Source: Blattabacterium cuenoti
GTDB lineage: Bacteria > Bacteroidota > Bacteroidia > Flavobacteriales > Blattabacteriaceae
DNA length: 64,000 bases
Direction: 5' to 3'
NCBI RefSeq assembly: GCF_014252115.1
Contig: NZ_CP059211.1
Coordinates: forward strand, 62,001-126,000
Shown: positions 46,950-57,029 of the stretch, in pieces
Layout of the letters: each line of letters opens with the position of its first letter
Numbering within the stretch: position 1 is the first letter of the stretch
Notes under the pieces: generated by a model
Database searches by the model: none
Told to the model about the DNA's origin: nothing
What the model saw: the letters and a program-made list of their open reading frames with translations, nothing else
Program-made: the position numbers and the translations under genes

Positions 46950-48279
46950 GATTTAATTTATTTTTTCTTATCACTTCTATAGTTTTAATTCTTTTATGAT
47001 CAATACTTTTTATAATAAAAGAATAATTTAAGAAATTTATTTTCTGTTTTTTTTTAGGAAATTCTTTATTTATTTCCATAATAAATCCTCCTAAAGTATC
47101 TGCATCTCCTTTTTGATTTTCAAAAATTATTTCTTCTTTAATATCCATAATACGATAGAAATTGATTAAAGATGTTTTTCCATCGAACAAATAATTATTT
47201 TGATTTAATTTAGAATAAGACATATCTTCTTCATCAAATTCATCAATAATATCTCCTACTATTTCTTCGATTACATCTTCAAGAGTAACTAAACCACATG
47301 TTCCTCCATATTCATCCACCACAATAGCTAAATGTATTTTCCTTTTTTTAAAATCGCTCAAAAGATCATCTATCTTTTTTTTTCCTGGAACAAAAAAAGG
47401 AGTATGAATGAGATTATTCCATTTAAAATTTCTATCATAAATAAATGGAAGTAAATCTTTAGCAAAAAGAACACCTTCTATATCATCAATACTATCTTTA
47501 TATACAGGAATACGAGAGTAACCTTGATTACGAACTAATTCTAAAACATCAGAAAAATTTGAATTGCTATTCAAAGCAAACATATCTATTCTTGGAGTCA
47601 TAATTTGATGTGTTTCTGTATTTCCAAAATCAACAATTCTTTGTAAAAAATGACGTTCTTTAATATTTTTTTGATTTGGAGATGTAATTTTTAAAGCCTT
47701 AGAAAGTAAATCTACAGAAATAAGATTCTTTTTTTTTATTACTTTTTTTTCTATTGATTTTGAAATTAAAATAATAATTTTACTAATTGGATTTAATATT
47801 TTGCTTAAAATTATTAGGGGTTTTGCCATAAAAATAGCGAAACGAAAGTTATTTTTACTAGCATATATTTTAGGGATTATTTCTCCAAATAATAGTAAAA
47901 TAAAAGTAAGAACCACTACTTCTAAAAGAAAATTAATAGGAATATGTATTTGGTTATAAATAACTAAATTTTTTTTTTGTAAAAATTCTGTTATTAAATA
48001 AGAACTTAATATAACAATTCCAATATTAGAAAAATTATTAGATATCAATATTGTTGCTAAGAGTTTTTTTTTCTCTCTTAAAATTTTAAAAACAATATTT
48101 ACTTTAGAAGAGTTTTTTTTCTTTTCTCTGTCAAGAGTTTTTTTTTCAATACAAAAAAAAGCAGTTTCTGATCCAGATATTAGTGCAGAAAATAATAATA
48201 ATATTATTATTATTGCAAAATAAAAAATCAAACATAAAGTTTTTTCTAAAAAAATATTCGTCGAAGATTCTTTTTCCAA
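46942..48279 (-). CDS. gldE: CNNM/CorC-family protein, GldE-like
   Basis: Four hydrophobic N-terminal segments form a DUF21 (CNNM) domain (SALISGSETAFF), followed by two CBS domains (MTPRIDMFAL and VDEYGGTCGLVTLEDVIEE) and a CorC/HlyC C-terminal domain. Next to mutY, this is the position of gldE in flavobacteria, a gene tied to gliding and type IX secretion; a general ion-efflux role is as likely in a symbiont. No ATG is found at the start; a TTG at 48277-48279 is used here. The 445 residues match the family. Confidence 0.8.
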   Translation of the reverse strand: MEKESSTNIFLEKTLCLIFYFAIIIILLLFSALISGSETAFFCIEKKTLDREKKKNSSKVNIVFKILREKKKLLATILISNNFSNIGIVILSSYLITEFLQKKNLVIYNQIHIPINFLLEVVVLTFILLLFGEIIPKIYASKNNFRFAIFMAKPLIILSKILNPISKIIILISKSIEKKVIKKKNLISVDLLSKALKITSPNQKNIKERHFLQRIVDFGNTETHQIMTPRIDMFALNSNSNFSDVLELVRNQGYSRIPVYKDSIDDIEGVLFAKDLLPFIYDRNFKWNNLIHTPFFVPGKKKIDDLLSDFKKRKIHLAIVVDEYGGTCGLVTLEDVIEEIVGDIIDEFDEEDMSYSKLNQNNYLFDGKTSLINFYRIMDIKEEIIFENQKGDADTLGGFIMEINKEFPKKKQKINFLNYSFIIKSIDHKRIKTIEVIRKNKLNHD

Positions 48280-48356
48280 TAGATTAAATTTTAATAATAA
48301 TTTTTAGAAAAAAAAACGGATCTTAAATTCATACTATATATTATAGAAAATAAAAA

Positions 48357-49406
48357 CTAAATCATTTTTTCATGTTTTAAAAATAAAATAATAGGACGAG
48401 GAAAAGGATACTCTCCTATTTTGTTATAGGGTACAAAAAAGAAATTTTTCAAAAAAATATTTTTTCTTAAATCTTGTAAAATTTTACAATTTAGAAATCG
48501 AATCGATAAAATTTGATGAGTAAGCTTATGTTCTATTTGATAAACAAAACTATTAGAAACAATTATTCTAAATTTTTTCCAAATTTTATTTATTATTTCA
48601 TGAATTGAAAGATTTTTATTTGATTCTATTAAAGGAAAATCATAAAGTCCTTTCCATATGTCTTCAGTTAATCTTTTATTTATACAAACATTTTTATGAT
48701 TGTATAGGAAAATATAATAAAAAAATCTATGTTTTGTAAATTTTTTTATTTTTTTTACAGGTAATTTACCTACAGTTCCATTCCGAATAGAAAAACAAGA
48801 GTTTTTAACTGGACATAATAAACATTTAGGATTTTTCGGAGTACATAAAATGGAACCTAAATCCATAATTGCTTGATTAAAAATTCCTGGATATTTAAAA
48901 TCCATTACTTTTAAAACAGTTGTTTGAAACATATTTTTTGTAGTAGTACATGTAATATCATCGTACACTCCAAAATATCTAGAAAATACTCTGCAAGCGT
49001 TCCCATCAATCGCAGGTACAACTTCATTAAAACATATAGAAGCTATAGCTGCTCCTGTATATGGACCGATTCCCTTATACTTTATTAATTCTTGATATTT
49101 CTTCGGAAAATATTTTTTATCATTTATTAATTTTTTAGCAAAAGAATGTAAATATTTCGCTCTAGAATAATAACCCAATCCTTCCCATTTTTTTAGCACA
49201 TCTTTTTCTTCTGCTTGAGCTAATTTTTCTAAACTTGAAAATTTTTTTATAAAGTTTAAATAATATTTTATGGTTCTTTTTGAAACTTTTGTCTGTTGTA
49301 ACATAAACTCTGAAACTAATATATAATATGGTTTTTTAGTTTCTCTCCAAGGAAGTTTACGATGGTTTCTCTTGTACCAAGTTATTATTTTTTTAGAAAA
49401 ATTCAT
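48357..49406 (-). CDS. mutY: A/G-specific adenine DNA glycosylase
   Basis: MutY removes adenine opposite 8-oxoguanine. The catalytic Glu33 is in ILVSEFMLQQTK and Asp134 in PAIDGNACRVFSR. The helix-hairpin-helix is KGIGPYTGAA. The [4Fe-4S] cysteines are present (CTPKNPKCLLCPVKNSC). The C-terminal MutT-like domain is kept (about 225-345). The 349 residues are normal. It is divergent from the HU gene. Confidence 0.94.
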   Translation of the reverse strand: MNFSKKIITWYKRNHRKLPWRETKKPYYILVSEFMLQQTKVSKRTIKYYLNFIKKFSSLEKLAQAEEKDVLKKWEGLGYYSRAKYLHSFAKKLINDKKYFPKKYQELIKYKGIGPYTGAAIASICFNEVVPAIDGNACRVFSRYFGVYDDITCTTTKNMFQTTVLKVMDFKYPGIFNQAIMDLGSILCTPKNPKCLLCPVKNSCFSIRNGTVGKLPVKKIKKFTKHRFFYYIFLYNHKNVCINKRLTEDIWKGLYDFPLIESNKNLSIHEIINKIWKKFRIIVSNSFVYQIEHKLTHQILSIRFLNCKILQDLRKNIFLKNFFFVPYNKIGEYPFPRPIILFLKHEKMI

Positions 49407-49495
49407 ATAGCTTATACCTCTAATTTTAGAGCAATTTTATAAAAAATTGGTATATTTAGGAAACCGAATTTTGTTATTCGATATAATGATTTAAC

Positions 49496-49789
49496 ATGAC
49501 AAAAGCAGATATAATAACAGAAATCATATCAGAAACTGGATCTGAGAGAATTGATACACAAAAGGTGATAGAAACATTTATGAAAAAAATCAAACAAAGT
49601 TTAACATCGGGAGAAAATGTCTATTTAAGAGGATTTGGATCATTTATTATTAAATATAGAGCGAAAAAACTTGGTCGTCATATATCCAAAGATATATCTA
49701 TTATAATTCCTGCACATAATATACCAGCATTTAAACCTTCAAAATCTTTTACAGAATTAGTGAAAAAAAATGTTCCCATAAAAGAATGA
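49496..49789 (+). CDS. HU/IHF-family DNA-binding protein
   Basis: This 97-residue protein is a nucleoid bending protein: MTKADIITEIISETGSER at the start, then VYLRGFGSFIIKYRAKKLGR, the HU/IHF signature. The beta-arm has the proline in IPAHNIPAFKPSKSF. It could be HU-beta or an IHF-like paralogue. It precedes the COX24-like and RNase G genes, an order I recall from flavobacteria. Confidence 0.93.
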   Translation: MTKADIITEIISETGSERIDTQKVIETFMKKIKQSLTSGENVYLRGFGSFIIKYRAKKLGRHISKDISIIIPAHNIPAFKPSKSFTELVKKNVPIKE

Positions 49790-49831
49790 ATGAAAAAAAA
49801 TACGATGATACAACAATAATTACTAAATATT

Positions 49832-49924
49832 ATGCCAAACGGAAAAAAAAGAAAAAGACGTAAAATAGCAACTCATAAAAGAAAAAAAAGAAATAGGAAA
49901 AATAGGCATAAAAAGAAACAATGA
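49832..49924 (+). CDS. Tiny basic COX24/bS22-like ribosomal protein (30 residues)
   Basis: This reading frame of 30 residues is nearly half Lys/Arg: it starts MPNGKKRKRRKIATHKRKKR and ends RKNRHKKKQ. It matches a short Bacteroidota protein assigned to the AURKAIP1/COX24 domain, the family of mitochondrial mS38 and mycobacterial bS22, small-subunit ribosomal proteins. The KKRKRRKxATHKRKKR pattern is nearly the same in free-living flavobacteria as I recall. It is between HU and RNase G. The role in the ribosome is by homology only. Confidence 0.82.
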   Translation: MPNGKKRKRRKIATHKRKKRNRKNRHKKKQ

Positions 49925-49986
49925 TTTTAATTATTAGATTAATTTAATCTATTGTAAGTTTTAAACTTTTTTCCTTGTTTTTGTGT

Positions 49987-51522
49987 ATGAATAAAGAATT
50001 AATTATAAATGCAGAAGGACAAGATGTTGAAATAGCTCTTTTGGAAGAAGGAAAGTTACTGGAGCTACACAGAGATTTTCTTGATAAAGAATTATCTGTA
50101 GGAGATATTTATTTGGGAATAGTTAAAAAAATTTTATATGGATTAAATGCTGCTATTATAGATATAGGATATTCAAAAGGAGCTTTTTTACATTATGATG
50201 ATCTTGGATTTCAAATAGATAAAATGTTAGATCTGATATCCAAAAATCATAAAAAAAAAAATTTTAATAATTTAGAAAACAAAAATTCTATAAATCATAT
50301 ACTACATATTGGACAAAAAATATTAGTTCAAATTTCTAAAGAACCTATTTCCAATAAAGGTCCAAAACTTACCACAAAGATCTGTATTCCAGGTAGGAAT
50401 TTAATACTTTTCCCTTTTTCAGAAAAAATTTCTATTTCAAAAAAAATAAAAAACATAAAAGAAAGAAATAGATTGATTTCTTACATAGAAAAAATAATAC
50501 CGAATAAATTCGGAATTATTATTCGTACAGCTGCCAATAATGAACTTGAAAAAGTTTTAAATGAAGAGTTATTTTTCCTAATTAAAAAATGGAAGAAAAC
50601 ATTAAATGCTTTAATCACACTTATCCCTCCAGCTAGAATATTGAGTGAAAGTAACAAAACTTATTGTTTATTAAGAGATATGTTCGATGACAATTTTAAA
50701 TCTATCTATTGTAATGATGATTTGATTTGCCAAAAAATTTATTCATACTTATCTTTAATTGCTCCGGAAAAAACTAATATAATTAAACATTATAAGGGAA
50801 ATAGTCCCATATTTGAAAAATATGGGGTAGAAAAACAAATACAAGTTTTTTTGGGAAAAAATGTACCTCTTGAAAATGGAGCTTATCTTGTTGTAGAACA
50901 TACTGAAGCTTTACATGTTATAGATGTTAATAGTGGAGTGAATAACCATATCATGAAAAATTGTACAAAAACAGAAAGAATTAATAATATCCTTAAAATA
51001 AATATATTAGCAGCAACAGAAATAGCAAGACAACTTAGATTGAGAGATATGGGCGGTATAATTGTAGTGGATTTTATAGATATGTTCGATTCCATACAAA
51101 AAAAGAAGTTGTATCAACATTTAAAAGAAAAAATGAAAAATGATAGAGCTAAACATCATATTTTACCTCCTAATAGATTTGGACTAGTTCAATTTACTCG
51201 TCATAGAGTAAGACCTGAATTAAAAAAAATGAATATAAAAAATAAACAGTCTGATAATTGTTCTTTAGATTATATTTATCATTTAGAATTTCTTATAAAG
51301 TCTATTATAAAAAATAATAATCATAAAGGTGGGATACAATTACATATTCATTCTTTTGTTTCAGCTTTTTTAAAAAGAGGGTTTCCTTCTATTCAACAAA
51401 AATGGTTATTAAAATATAAAAAATGGATTAAAATAATTCCAAAAGATTCATTCGGATACACAGAATATAAAATTATAAATAAAAATCACGAAATCATATC
51501 ATCTTCTTTTTATTTTCATTAA
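49987..51522 (+). CDS. rng: Ribonuclease E/G
   Basis: This endonuclease processes rRNA and mRNA. An S1-like domain (VGDIYLGIVKKILYGLNAAIIDIGYSKGAFLHYDD, split by an insert) leads to the DNase-like catalytic part, with Asp313 in HVIDVNSG and Asp362 in GGIIVVDFIDMFDS as metal ligands. The Zn-link cysteines are not seen. I take the ATG at 49987 (511 residues), matching MNKELII of relatives; an ATG 4 codons earlier is also in frame. An intact 11-A tract lies at 50251-50261. Confidence 0.92.
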   Translation: MNKELIINAEGQDVEIALLEEGKLLELHRDFLDKELSVGDIYLGIVKKILYGLNAAIIDIGYSKGAFLHYDDLGFQIDKMLDLISKNHKKKNFNNLENKNSINHILHIGQKILVQISKEPISNKGPKLTTKICIPGRNLILFPFSEKISISKKIKNIKERNRLISYIEKIIPNKFGIIIRTAANNELEKVLNEELFFLIKKWKKTLNALITLIPPARILSESNKTYCLLRDMFDDNFKSIYCNDDLICQKIYSYLSLIAPEKTNIIKHYKGNSPIFEKYGVEKQIQVFLGKNVPLENGAYLVVEHTEALHVIDVNSGVNNHIMKNCTKTERINNILKINILAATEIARQLRLRDMGGIIVVDFIDMFDSIQKKKLYQHLKEKMKNDRAKHHILPPNRFGLVQFTRHRVRPELKKMNIKNKQSDNCSLDYIYHLEFLIKSIIKNNNHKGGIQLHIHSFVSAFLKRGFPSIQQKWLLKYKKWIKIIPKDSFGYTEYKIINKNHEIISSSFYFH

Positions 51523-51553
51523 AATTTATTTATTAAATTTCTAAACATTTTGA

Positions 51554-51636
51554 GTGGGCGTGGTGAAACCGGTAGACACGTCAGAATTAGGATCTGATGC
51601 CTATTAGGCATAAGGGTTCGAATCCCTTCGCCCGCA
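51554..51636 (+). tRNA. tRNA-Leu (anticodon TAG)
   Basis: A class II tRNA folds here: acceptor GTGGGCG with CGCCCGC (one G-T pair), D-arm GTG/CAC and anticodon stem TCAGA/TCTGA. The loop ATTAGGA gives anticodon TAG. The variable arm is TGCCTATTAGGCA and the T-arm AAGGG-TTCGAAT-CCCTT. No CCA is encoded. It reads CUA and probably other CUN codons, and lies 5 bases from the gltA end. Confidence 0.97.
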
Positions 51637-51640
51637 CTAA

Positions 51641-52891
51641 TTATTTTTTTATATTTCTTTTTTTATATCCTATATAAATTTGTCTAGGTCTTCCTATGGG
51701 TTCTCTATTTAATTTCATTTCTTTCCAATGAGCCATCCATCCTGGTAATCTACCTAATGCAAACATAACTGTAAACATATCTTTTGGAAACCCTATAGCT
51801 TGATAAATAATTCCGGAATAAAAATCAATATTAGGATAAAGTTTTTTTTCTACAAAATAAGAATCTTTAAGGGCATTTTCTTCAAGATTTTTTGCTAAAT
51901 CTAATATCGGATCAGAGATACCCAATTGTTGAATAACATTTTCAGCTACTTTTTTAGCTATCTTAGCTCTAGGGTCAAAATTTTTATAAATTCTGTGTCC
52001 AAAACCCATAAGTCGAAATGGATCTTTTTTATTTTTTGCTTTTTCTATCCATTTATTTACATTTCCTCCATTTTTAAAAATGGTTTCTAACATTTCAATT
52101 ACAGCTTGATTTGCTCCTCCATGCAACCTTCCCCAAAGAGCACTTATTCCTGCAGATATAGATGAAAATAAACCTGAATGAGCGGAACCTAATAAACGAA
52201 CAGTAGTTGTGGAGCAATTTTGTTCATGATCAGCATGCAAAATTAAAATTTTATTCAAAGCATCCGATATGATTGGATTTTGTTCATAAGATTGATTAGG
52301 AATAGAAAAAAACATTTTTAACAAATTGGATATGTAATCAAGATTACGATCTGCATGAGAAGGAGGCACTCCAATTTTTTTTCTGTAAGTTAAAGCAGCT
52401 AAAATAGGTAATTTAGCTAATAGATGAAGATATAAATCTTCTTCTTGTAAACATTGTATAAATGCATCTAAAATATAAGTTAAAGAAGATAAAATTCCCA
52501 TTGGATGATAGAAATTGGGGATATTATATAGTATTTTTTTTATATCTTTATGTATGTGATGAAATTTTTTTATTTTTTCAGAAAAAAAATTTAATTGTGC
52601 AGTATCAGGAAGTTCTCCATTTAAAATGAGATAACTTGTTTCTATAAATGAGCATTTATTAATAATATCTTCAATAGGATATCCTCTATATAAAAGTATT
52701 CCTTTTTCTCCGTCTATAAAACTAATAGAACTTTTGGTAATTCCCGTATTTTTAAATCCTGGATCAAATGTAATAAAACCTGTATTTTCCCTTAATTGAG
52801 AAATATTAATAGCTTTTTCACAAAAAGTTCCATAAATTACAGGAAGTTTATAATGATACTCATCGGTATTAAAATCCACGACATTGCACAT
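51641..52891 (-). CDS. gltA: Citrate synthase
   Basis: GltA joins oxaloacetate and acetyl-CoA at the entry to the TCA cycle. FDPGFKNTGITKSSISFIDG opens the fold; catalytic histidines lie in LHADHEQNCST and GFGHRIYKNFDPRA, with LWGRLHGGANQAV between. The ATG at 52889-52891 gives 416 residues; a TTG two codons upstream is possible. It is convergent with tRNA-Leu(TAG). Confidence 0.94.
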   Translation of the reverse strand: MCNVVDFNTDEYHYKLPVIYGTFCEKAINISQLRENTGFITFDPGFKNTGITKSSISFIDGEKGILLYRGYPIEDIINKCSFIETSYLILNGELPDTAQLNFFSEKIKKFHHIHKDIKKILYNIPNFYHPMGILSSLTYILDAFIQCLQEEDLYLHLLAKLPILAALTYRKKIGVPPSHADRNLDYISNLLKMFFSIPNQSYEQNPIISDALNKILILHADHEQNCSTTTVRLLGSAHSGLFSSISAGISALWGRLHGGANQAVIEMLETIFKNGGNVNKWIEKAKNKKDPFRLMGFGHRIYKNFDPRAKIAKKVAENVIQQLGISDPILDLAKNLEENALKDSYFVEKKLYPNIDFYSGIIYQAIGFPKDMFTVMFALGRLPGWMAHWKEMKLNREPIGRPRQIYIGYKKRNIKK

Positions 52892-52943
52892 AAGCAAAAT
52901 ATTTAAATATATATAATAATATAAATAAATAAAATGTAACTTT

Positions 52944-53891
52944 TTATGTTCTAAAAATCATTTCGTCAAATGAAATAAGAGTATCAAACCCTTTATTAGA
53001 AAAATAATCCTTCATTCCTTTTCTAGAACTAATTAGAACAAAATCCCCCCCCCAAGCACCTAAGCTTTTAACTATACCTAAATAATCTGGAAAATATATT
53101 TCTTTAATAGTAGGAAGTTTCAATATTTTTGATAAAATTTTTTCATGTTTTAATAACAATTCTTCAAATTCTTTTAATGTTTTACAAAAAAGAATTCTTT
53201 TAGTTATGGAAGATATAGATTCAATATTTTTATTCGAAATATTGGACACATTATATATATTAGAACGAAAATTTCGTATTTCATCACAAGTATTCTGTTT
53301 TTTATTAAGATGTAGAAAAAAAAGTTGATCCTTAAATGAAGGATTAAATTTTATGGGAATAATATGAGGTTTCTGATTCCAAAGTTTATAAACTATAGGT
53401 TTTGAAATTGAAACACAAGCTATGTCATATCCACTACCTGGAAAATTAGTTCCTAATAACATGTAAGGGTCTATTTTAGCCCATTTTGCTATATTGTTAA
53501 TTAATGTTGAACTGCTACCTAATCCCCAATTTCTAGGAAATTCCAATTGTGTTTTAACATATATTCCTAATGAATTATGGAGAAAATTCTTTTTAATTTT
53601 TTGGGATATTAATAACAAATTTCTCAATTTAACAGCCGTATTTCTTTCTGTATCATAACAAATATCTAAAGACGGAAGTTTAAATATTCCTTCAAACCAA
53701 GGTTTATCATTGATTTCATCATAACTTTTCCAATGTAAAACAGGAGATAAATTATTTTCAAATATAGTTAGCGACTGTCCTTTAATTGTAGGTAGAGCTA
53801 ATCCATAGGCTCCATATAGAATAAAATATTCTCCTGTTAACAACAATTTTCCATGACTATAAAAATTACGTCTGTGTCTATGTTGATGCAT
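52944..53891 (-). CDS. GHMP-family small-molecule kinase
   Basis: This 315-residue protein has the GHMP kinase layout: GKLLLTGEYFILYGAYGLALP at the N-terminus, the ATP loop WGLGSSSTLI in the middle, and the C-terminal GAWGGDFVLI. In flavobacteria this family sits with mevalonate pathway genes, so mevalonate or phosphomevalonate is a plausible substrate, but no partner gene is near. The GAWGGD codons form a run of nine G (53045-53053), very unusual in this AT-rich genome. The substrate is unproven. Confidence 0.82.
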   Translation of the reverse strand: MHQHRHRRNFYSHGKLLLTGEYFILYGAYGLALPTIKGQSLTIFENNLSPVLHWKSYDEINDKPWFEGIFKLPSLDICYDTERNTAVKLRNLLLISQKIKKNFLHNSLGIYVKTQLEFPRNWGLGSSSTLINNIAKWAKIDPYMLLGTNFPGSGYDIACVSISKPIVYKLWNQKPHIIPIKFNPSFKDQLFFLHLNKKQNTCDEIRNFRSNIYNVSNISNKNIESISSITKRILFCKTLKEFEELLLKHEKILSKILKLPTIKEIYFPDYLGIVKSLGAWGGDFVLISSRKGMKDYFSNKGFDTLISFDEMIFRT

Positions 53892-53907
53892 TATGGATTT
53901 ATATTTT

Positions 53908-54768
53908 TTAGGAAGAATTTTTTGTAATTTTTTTAATTAAACCTTGCAAAATATTACCTGGACCTATCTCTGTAAATGAAACTGCTCCATCTTTCATCAT
54001 ATTTTTTATAGATTGTTTCCATTTTACTGGATAAGTCAATTGTTCTACAAGATTTCTTTTTATATCATAAGATTTTATGACAGGTAAAGCAGTTACGTTT
54101 TGATATATTGGATATTTAGAATCTTTAAAAGAAATTTTCTTTATGATTTTTTTAAATTTTTTTCTGGCTGGTTCCATGATAGGAGAATGAAAAGCTCCAT
54201 GAACAGGAAGAGTAAATATTCTTTTAGCTCCTATTTTTTTTAGAAAAAAACAAACTCTTTTCAAAGCTGAAATTTCTCCAGAAATTACTAATTGTTCAGG
54301 GCAATTATAATTAGATGGAACTATAATACCATGATCTTTTTTACAAACTTCTTCTATAATAGAATCTTTTAAACCAAATACTACAGCCATACCTCCATGA
54401 GTTGTTTCACAAATATTTTGCATAATTGATGCTCTTTGATTCACTAGTTTTAATCCATCTTCAAAAGAAAATACACTAATTGCAGCTAAAGCAGAAAATT
54501 CACCAAGAGAATGTCCGGCTACCATATCAGGTTCAAAATTATCTAATATCTTTGCTTTTATAACTGAATATATATAAATTGCTAACTGTGTGTATTTAGT
54601 ATTTTTCAAAGTGTTTATAGAACCTTCGAACATTACAGATGTAATTCGAAAACCTAAAACTTCGTCAGATAACTGAAATAATTTTTTCGCTAAATGAGAA
54701 TTCTTGTATAAATTTTTTCCCATTCCTAAAAATTGGGATCCTTGACCAGGAAATAAATAAGCTTTCAT
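53908..54768 (-). CDS. fabD: Malonyl-CoA:acyl carrier protein transacylase
   Basis: FabD loads malonyl groups on ACP for fatty acid synthesis. FPGQGSQFLGMG opens the protein; the nucleophile is Ser87 in VAGHSLGEFSAL and the partner is His194 in HGAFHSPIM. The ending GNILQGLIKKI is typical. The 286 residues are normal. It is 16 bases upstream of the GHMP kinase on the same strand. Confidence 0.95.
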   Translation of the reverse strand: MKAYLFPGQGSQFLGMGKNLYKNSHLAKKLFQLSDEVLGFRITSVMFEGSINTLKNTKYTQLAIYIYSVIKAKILDNFEPDMVAGHSLGEFSALAAISVFSFEDGLKLVNQRASIMQNICETTHGGMAVVFGLKDSIIEEVCKKDHGIIVPSNYNCPEQLVISGEISALKRVCFFLKKIGAKRIFTLPVHGAFHSPIMEPARKKFKKIIKKISFKDSKYPIYQNVTALPVIKSYDIKRNLVEQLTYPVKWKQSIKNMMKDGAVSFTEIGPGNILQGLIKKITKNSS

Positions 54769-54812
54769 ATAAAAAATATTTTAATTTTAAAAAATTTAAG
54801 ATTCATTATTAA

Positions 54813-55583
54813 ATGAAAATTACTGATACCCATACTCATTTATACATGAAAGAATTTGATGAAGATATTCATCATGTTATACAAAAAGCCTTTCAAAAAG
54901 GAATTGATAGATTTTTACTTCCATCTATAGATAGCTCTACTATACCTAGTATATTAAAATTAGAGAAAAAATATCCTAATGTATGTTTTTCCATGATAGG
55001 ACTACACCCTAATAAAGTTGATCCATATAGTTTAGAAAAAGAATTGAACCATATTAAAACGTGGTTATATAAAAGTAATTCCTTCATTTCTATAGGAGAA
55101 ATTGGAATAGATCTACACTCAAATAAAAAATTTTTTGATGAACAAAAATATGCTTTTCAAACTCAAATACAATGGGCTAAAAAAAAGAAACTTCCTGTAG
55201 TTATACATTGCAGAAAAGCTTTTGATCAAATTTTCCATATTTTGTCAAAAGAAAAAGACTCTTCTCTTAAAGGTGTTTTTCATTGTTTTTCCGGAACCTT
55301 GGAACAAGCTAAAAAAATTATTGATTTTGGAATTCAATTAGGTATTGGTGGAATGATTACTTTTAAAAATAATCATATTGATAAATTTTTACATAAAATA
55401 TCTTTGAATCATATAGTATTAGAAACTGATTCTCCTTATCTTTCTCCACATCCTTTTAGAGGAAAAAGAAATGAACCGGTAAATTTAAGAATAATTTTAA
55501 AAAAACTATCGGAAATTTATTCCATATCAGAAGAAAAAATCTCTGATATTATTCATTTTAATGTAGAAAAATTATTTTTTTGA
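54813..55583 (+). CDS. tatD: TatD-family metal-dependent deoxyribonuclease
   Basis: The metal ligands are in DTHTHLYMKEFD (His7, His9), SIGEIGIDLH, VVIHCRKAFD, FHCFSG and LETDSPYLSPHPFRGK. TatD-type enzymes act as 3'-5' DNases or D-tyrosyl-like hydrolases. The 256 residues are normal. It stands alone between two leftward genes, divergent from fabD. Confidence 0.92.
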   Translation: MKITDTHTHLYMKEFDEDIHHVIQKAFQKGIDRFLLPSIDSSTIPSILKLEKKYPNVCFSMIGLHPNKVDPYSLEKELNHIKTWLYKSNSFISIGEIGIDLHSNKKFFDEQKYAFQTQIQWAKKKKLPVVIHCRKAFDQIFHILSKEKDSSLKGVFHCFSGTLEQAKKIIDFGIQLGIGGMITFKNNHIDKFLHKISLNHIVLETDSPYLSPHPFRGKRNEPVNLRIILKKLSEIYSISEEKISDIIHFNVEKLFF

Positions 55584-55605
55584 AAATTTGAAATATATAT
55601 ATTAT

Positions 55606-56994
55606 TCACACCATTTTAGATGGATTCACAAATTTTTCAAATTCGTCAACAGTCAAGTATCCTAATCTAATTGCTTCTTCTTTTAATGTAGTATTATTTT
55701 TATAAGCAAATTTTGCAATTTCTGCAGATTTTTCATATCCAATACAATTATTAAGCACTGTAACCAGCATTAAAGATTTATCCAAAAATTCTTTAATTCT
55801 ACGATAATTGGGTTTTATACCCATTACACAATGGGAGGAAAAAGAATTACAAGAATCTGCAATAAGTTGAGAAGATTGTAAAAAATTGTATGCTATTAAT
55901 GGTTTAGATACATTTAATTCAAAATTTCCTGAAGAACCCGCTATAGAAATAGCCATATCATTTCCCATAATTTGAGTACAGACCATCATAATAGACTCAC
56001 ATTGAGTAGGATTCACTTTTCCAGGCATTATAGAAGATCCGGGTTCGTTTTCAGGAATATAAATCTCTCCAATACCTGATCTTGGACCAGAAGATAAAAA
56101 ACGAATGTCATTCGATATTTTAATTAAAGAAACGGCTATTTGTTTAAGAGCATTGTGTGATTCCACTATAGCATCATGAGATGCTATAGCCGCAAACTTA
56201 TTTTTTGCTACTTTAAAAGGAAAACCAGTATATTTACATATGTATTCGGTTATCTTTATGTCATAACCTATAGGAGCATTTAATCCAGTTCCTACAGCCG
56301 TCCCACCTATAGCCAATTCAGAAAGATGATCTAAACTTTTTTTAAGAGCATTCAATCCATGATCTATCTGAGATACATATCCTGAAAATTCTTGTCCTAG
56401 AGTAATAGGAATAGCATCCATAAGATGAGTTCTTCCTATTTTAATAATATTTTGAAATAGTTTGGATTTTTCTTCCAAAACTTCTTTTAATTTTTTAATG
56501 GAAGGGATAGTTTTCTCTACTAATTTTTTATAAGAAGCAATATGCATTGCTGTAGAAAAGGTATCATTAGATGATTGAGACATGTTTACATCATCATTGG
56601 GATGAATATAAGATACTCGTGAATCTCCTAATTTTCCATCCATTAAAACATGAGCTCTATTAGAAATAACTTCATTAACATTCATATTGGTATGAGTTCC
56701 TGATCCTGTTTGCCATATCACTAAAGGAAATTGATCATCTAATTTTTCTTTTATAATCTCATCACAAACTGAAGATATTATATCTTTCTTTTTTTTAGAT
56801 AAAAGACCTAATTCAAAATTAACATGAGCTGAAGCTTTTTTTAAAAAAGCAAATGCATAAATAATTTCTATTGGCATAGAAGCTTCCGGTCCAATTTTAA
56901 AATTATTTCTAGATCTTTCTGTTTGTGCTCCCCAATATTTATTAATAGGAACTTTCACATTACCTAATGTATCTTTTTCTATTCTATATGTCAT
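55606..56994 (-). CDS. fumC: Fumarate hydratase class II
   Basis: FumC interconverts fumarate and malate. Signatures are [52 protein letters not shown] and the class II loop [15 protein letters not shown] with the catalytic serine. The 462 residues are normal. The class II enzyme has no Fe-S cluster. gltA is also in the window, so part of the TCA cycle is kept. Confidence 0.96.
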   Translation of the reverse strand: MTYRIEKDTLGNVKVPINKYWGAQTERSRNNFKIGPEASMPIEIIYAFAFLKKASAHVNFELGLLSKKKKDIISSVCDEIIKEKLDDQFPLVIWQTGSGTHTNMNVNEVISNRAHVLMDGKLGDSRVSYIHPNDDVNMSQSSNDTFSTAMHIASYKKLVEKTIPSIKKLKEVLEEKSKLFQNIIKIGRTHLMDAIPITLGQEFSGYVSQIDHGLNALKKSLDHLSELAIGGTAVGTGLNAPIGYDIKITEYICKYTGFPFKVAKNKFAAIASHDAIVESHNALKQIAVSLIKISNDIRFLSSGPRSGIGEIYIPENEPGSSIMPGKVNPTQCESIMMVCTQIMGNDMAISIAGSSGNFELNVSKPLIAYNFLQSSQLIADSCNSFSSHCVMGIKPNYRRIKEFLDKSLMLVTVLNNCIGYEKSAEIAKFAYKNNTTLKEEAIRLGYLTVDEFEKFVNPSKMV

Positions 56995-57029
56995 TTTTTT
57001 ATACGAAATTAATACGAAAAATTATATCT

